Below are positions 63,401 to 64,000 of a stretch of DNA of 64,000 nucleotides, one piece after another. The position numbers and the translations under genes were made by a program. The stretch is from positions 1 to 64,000 of the forward strand of contig VXBP01003611.1 of NCBI GenBank assembly GCA_013400115.1, given 5' to 3'. Within the stretch, counting starts at the first letter, position 1; every line of letters starts with the position of its first letter. This DNA comes from Rhinopomastus cyanomelas. Its lineage: Eukaryota > Chordata > Aves > Bucerotiformes > Rhinopomastidae. The notes beneath the pieces are model-generated. The model did not search any database, was not told the origin of the DNA, and saw nothing but the letters and a program-made list of their open reading frames with translations.

Positions 63401-64000
63401 TATGAAACGAGAGTTTGGAACCGGAGAGAACAGGGAGTAAAGTACACGTGCTCAGAAATGGCCTTCTGCCTCACTAGATATCTATATATATGGATGGGGC
63501 TGAACAACATGATTTAAGAAGAAAATTATATAGCAGAATGTTTTATTTCACAGTATGTTAAAAAAGATTAAATAAATGTGAAGAGGAGTAAAGACTTGCT
63601 TTGTTAGCTTTCCCTTCAAATACAACACTGTAACACTGAACCATTATCACATGTTGCTGCATGCTTTGCTTCTACACCTATTACCCAGCTTCTTGGAAAA
63701 TGAAATCCAACCCCACACATTTTTTATCTTAGAACAGCAGCACAGGTTTTGTAGAGAGAGCTTATGAACAGTGAAGCAGGAATTTAGCATAGTGAAAACA
63801 CGGTCCAAGCTCTGCAGTCTGGTCTCTTCTCGTTGCTTTTATATAATTCCTGTATTCAGGAAGATTGTGTAGAACCATGAAGAGGAAAATAGAGTCCTGT
63901 GAAATGAGCTCACAAATGAAATTAAGAGAGGGAGAAAGCAGCAAATAGCTGAATCTCCTGAGGCAGAAGGGTGCCACACTAAAGTGCTACAGGAGGCTAT

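Larger units (their letters stand above)
44837..64000 (-). other. ANKS1B: ANKS1B upstream intron (5' end outside window)
   Basis: This is sequence upstream of the SAM2 exon. I searched it for the exon ending in the SAM2 core (a WEVELIN-like end) and for SAM1 and did not find either. It holds six CR1 fragments, a 72-bp tandem duplication (48443-48586), a purine-rich tract near 45075-45200, a (TC)n tract at 58755 and unexplained minus-strand frames at 51109-51288, 53629-53802 and 55240-55425. Confidence 0.75.

Noticed and set aside
1..64000. CRISPR arrays, bacterial operons, phage or viral genes, rRNA, organelle inserts
   Set aside because: Nothing of this kind is present. Short repeats are either CR1 tails or simple tandem duplications, and all confident coding sequence is vertebrate ANKS1B or CR1 ORF2.

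Overview
This window is vertebrate nuclear DNA, and it is almost certainly from a bird. It is AT-rich and intron-like. The recognisable repeats are overwhelmingly CR1 LINE fragments with the avian 3' tail, and there are no mammalian Alu, B1 or L1 elements. Most CR1 copies share one closely related tail. One tRNA-derived SINE carries a CR1-type tail, and two faint MIR-like relics are visible. Which bird lineage this is cannot be settled from the window. The abundance of one CR1-J/E-like family would fit a lineage where that family expanded, but that is inference.

The window lies inside one very long gene on the minus strand: ANKS1B (AIDA-1/EB-1), a neuronal scaffold with ankyrin repeats, two SAM domains and a PTB domain. 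Five consecutive coding exons are visible. In transcript order they are 44836-44729 (end of SAM2), 38611-38432 (SAM-PTB linker), 19875-19747 (linker into PTB), 15801-15730 (PTB) and 6213-6127 (PTB). All five have lengths divisible by three and are bounded by phase-0 introns, so they join into one 192-residue open frame. The upstream SAM exons and the exon completing the PTB domain were not found, so they should lie outside the window.

Layout: 1-6126 is intron with no repeat beyond simple tracts. 6214-15729 is intron with two CR1 tails. 15802-19746 is intron with a tRNA-Lys-derived SINE and the single ambiguous base (17430). 19876-38431 is the largest enclosed intron and holds CR1 copies, a MIR relic, a TATA/YY1-like patch near 22.0 kb and a CpG-island-like patch at 24.66-25.16 kb. 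38612-44728 holds the longest CR1 copy, a second MIR relic, two older CR1 tails and a perfect 17-bp hairpin. 44837-64000 is the incomplete upstream intron, with six CR1 copies, a 72-bp tandem duplication and three unexplained minus-strand reading frames (51.1-51.3, 53.6-53.8 and 55.2-55.4 kb).

I found no convincing new biological system. The observations most worth a second look are the CpG-rich intronic patch as a possible internal promoter, the SINE, and the unexplained minus-strand frames, two of which could be parts of a small nested gene.
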